Shown here: positions 4,719-5,546 of the stretch, piece after piece
How positions within the stretch are numbered: the stretch's first letter is position 1
Layout of the letters: each line of letters opens with the position of its first letter
Source of the DNA: Mariprofundaceae bacterium
Lineage (GTDB): Bacteria > Pseudomonadota > Zetaproteobacteria > Mariprofundales > Mariprofundaceae
NCBI GenBank assembly: GCA_027075825.1
Contig: JALSZZ010000028.1
Location: forward strand, 1 to 5,546
Length of the DNA stretch: 5,546 bases
Direction of reading: 5' to 3'
Notes under the pieces: model-generated
What the model saw: the letters and a program-made list of their open reading frames with translations, nothing else
Database searches by the model: none
What the model was told of the DNA's origin: nothing
Program-made: the position numbers and the translations under genes

Positions 4719-5546
4719 TCAGTTTGCGCTGTGTGAGCATATGTTGTCGGGCCAGCAACTGCTGTCGGCCCAGAAAAGGGCCTGATCAGGAGGCGGTGAC
4801 GTGAATTGTTGCCACTGCTGACGCAACACGGCTTCATCTGCTTCGGATACATCACCACGGCGCTGACGAATGCGTTGCAGCTGCGTTTCCGGCGAAATAT
4901 CCAGCCAGATCAGGCGATAGTCTACGCCCTGTTCGGTGGCGAGATCGCTGGCTCGTTGCCGCCATTCATCGGTGAGAAAAGTGGCATCAAGAATTACGGG
5001 CCAGCGGGCTGTCAACAGTTGACTGGCAGCTTGCATCACAGCATCCAGCGTTCGTCTGTTCATATCTTCGCCATAGCGTTCAAGGTGGGGAAATTGCCGG
5101 TGCAGGCGACGGCGCAAGGCATCCGAGCGAACAATCACGGCCTGCATGGGGCCGCAGCCACGCAAGGCAAGATGGCTTTTGCCGCTACCGGAATAGCCGC
5201 CGATGGCAATTAGTTGTGGTGGCTGTGGCGCTTCGCCCAGTAGCTGCTCCATCAGCGCGCAATAATACTGTGTGTCGGCGTTGGCCGCGCCTGTTTGCAA
5301 GGCGCTGACTTTGGCACGCACGGCAGCACGATAGGCGGCAAATAAACGCAGTGTGCCAGCTCCCTGATAATCGCCGCTTTGCTCCAGATAACGGGAGATA
5401 AAACGCATAGCCAGATCATGCCGCTGATGCGCCAGTAAATCCATGAATAAAAATGCGGCATCATTCATGGTGTCGATGATGGCCAGTTCATCGTTGAACT
5501 CGATGCAGTCAAAGGCCTGGGGATGATCATTGATCAGCGTCAGATT
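4719..5546 (-). CDS. C-terminal part of bifunctional aminoglycoside phosphotransferase/AAA kinase-like protein (partial)
   Basis: The - strand frame stays open to the right edge, so the N-terminus is outside the window. An internal ATG at 5468 is not the true start, because the 26 codons before it encode FDCIEFNDELAIIDTMNDAAF, the conserved end of the APH-like domain in this family. The visible 275 residues hold the end of that domain (1-80), then a P-loop kinase-like domain. This has Walker A GYSGSGKS (117-124), VIVRSD (137-142), VILDATFL (184-191, Walker-B-like strand) and GDVSEADEAVLRQQ (231-244). This matches the two-domain COG2187/COG0645 protein family annotated as aminoglycoside phosphotransferase/ATP-binding protein. 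The physiological substrate is unknown, and resistance should not be assumed from the name. It converges with the DUF4231 gene. The stop is TGA at 4721-4719. Confidence 0.88.
   Translation of the reverse strand, partial: NLTLINDHPQAFDCIEFNDELAIIDTMNDAAFLFMDLLAHQRHDLAMRFISRYLEQSGDYQGAGTLRLFAAYRAAVRAKVSALQTGAANADTQYYCALMEQLLGEAPQPPQLIAIGGYSGSGKSHLALRGCGPMQAVIVRSDALRRRLHRQFPHLERYGEDMNRRTLDAVMQAASQLLTARWPVILDATFLTDEWRQRASDLATEQGVDYRLIWLDISPETQLQRIRQRRGDVSEADEAVLRQQWQQFTSPPPDQALFWADSSCWPDNICSHSAN

Noticed and set aside
4806..5213. + strand ORF of 135 codons antisense to the kinase gene
   Set aside because: The opposite strand encodes the conserved Walker A and DATFL motifs; this frame shows no domain and no Shine-Dalgarno.

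Overview
The window looks like an ordinary stretch of a gammaproteobacterial chromosome. That placement rests on the close E. coli-like RhlE helicase, the bacterial PlsY acyltransferase, the aminoglycoside-phosphotransferase/kinase fusion protein and an inverted pair of REP-type palindromes. It is an inference from protein and repeat style; I cannot name the genus.

Left part (1-3330), all on the + strand: the last 53 codons of an unrecognised gene, then plsY (glycerol-3-phosphate acyltransferase, phospholipid synthesis), a secreted or periplasmic LysM protein starting 2 bases after the plsY stop, and rhlE (DEAD-box RNA helicase). plsY and the LysM gene are very probably co-transcribed and translationally coupled. 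A small perfect hairpin lies in the 62-base gap before rhlE.

Middle (3331-4394): a 159-bp MITE-like element with 17-bp perfect terminal inverted repeats and a 4-bp CCAG target duplication sits between rhlE and the next gene. That gene encodes a two-part membrane protein: two tandem PGDYG-type repeats followed by a DUF4231 (SLATT-superfamily) two-helix membrane domain. The MITE ends only about 18 bases before its Shine-Dalgarno, so any private promoter would lie in or beyond the MITE. This is the most interesting gene here. SLATT proteins are predicted membrane effectors of nucleotide-signalled conflict systems, yet no cyclase or sensor partner lies beside it in the window.

Right part (4395-5546): a convergent intergenic region of 324 bases holds a possible terminator, a 9-bp tandem duplication and a REP pair in inverted orientation whose hairpin stems differ by compensatory changes. 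The - strand then carries the C-terminal part of a bifunctional aminoglycoside phosphotransferase/AAA-kinase-like protein. Its reading frame stays open to the window edge, so its N-terminus is outside.
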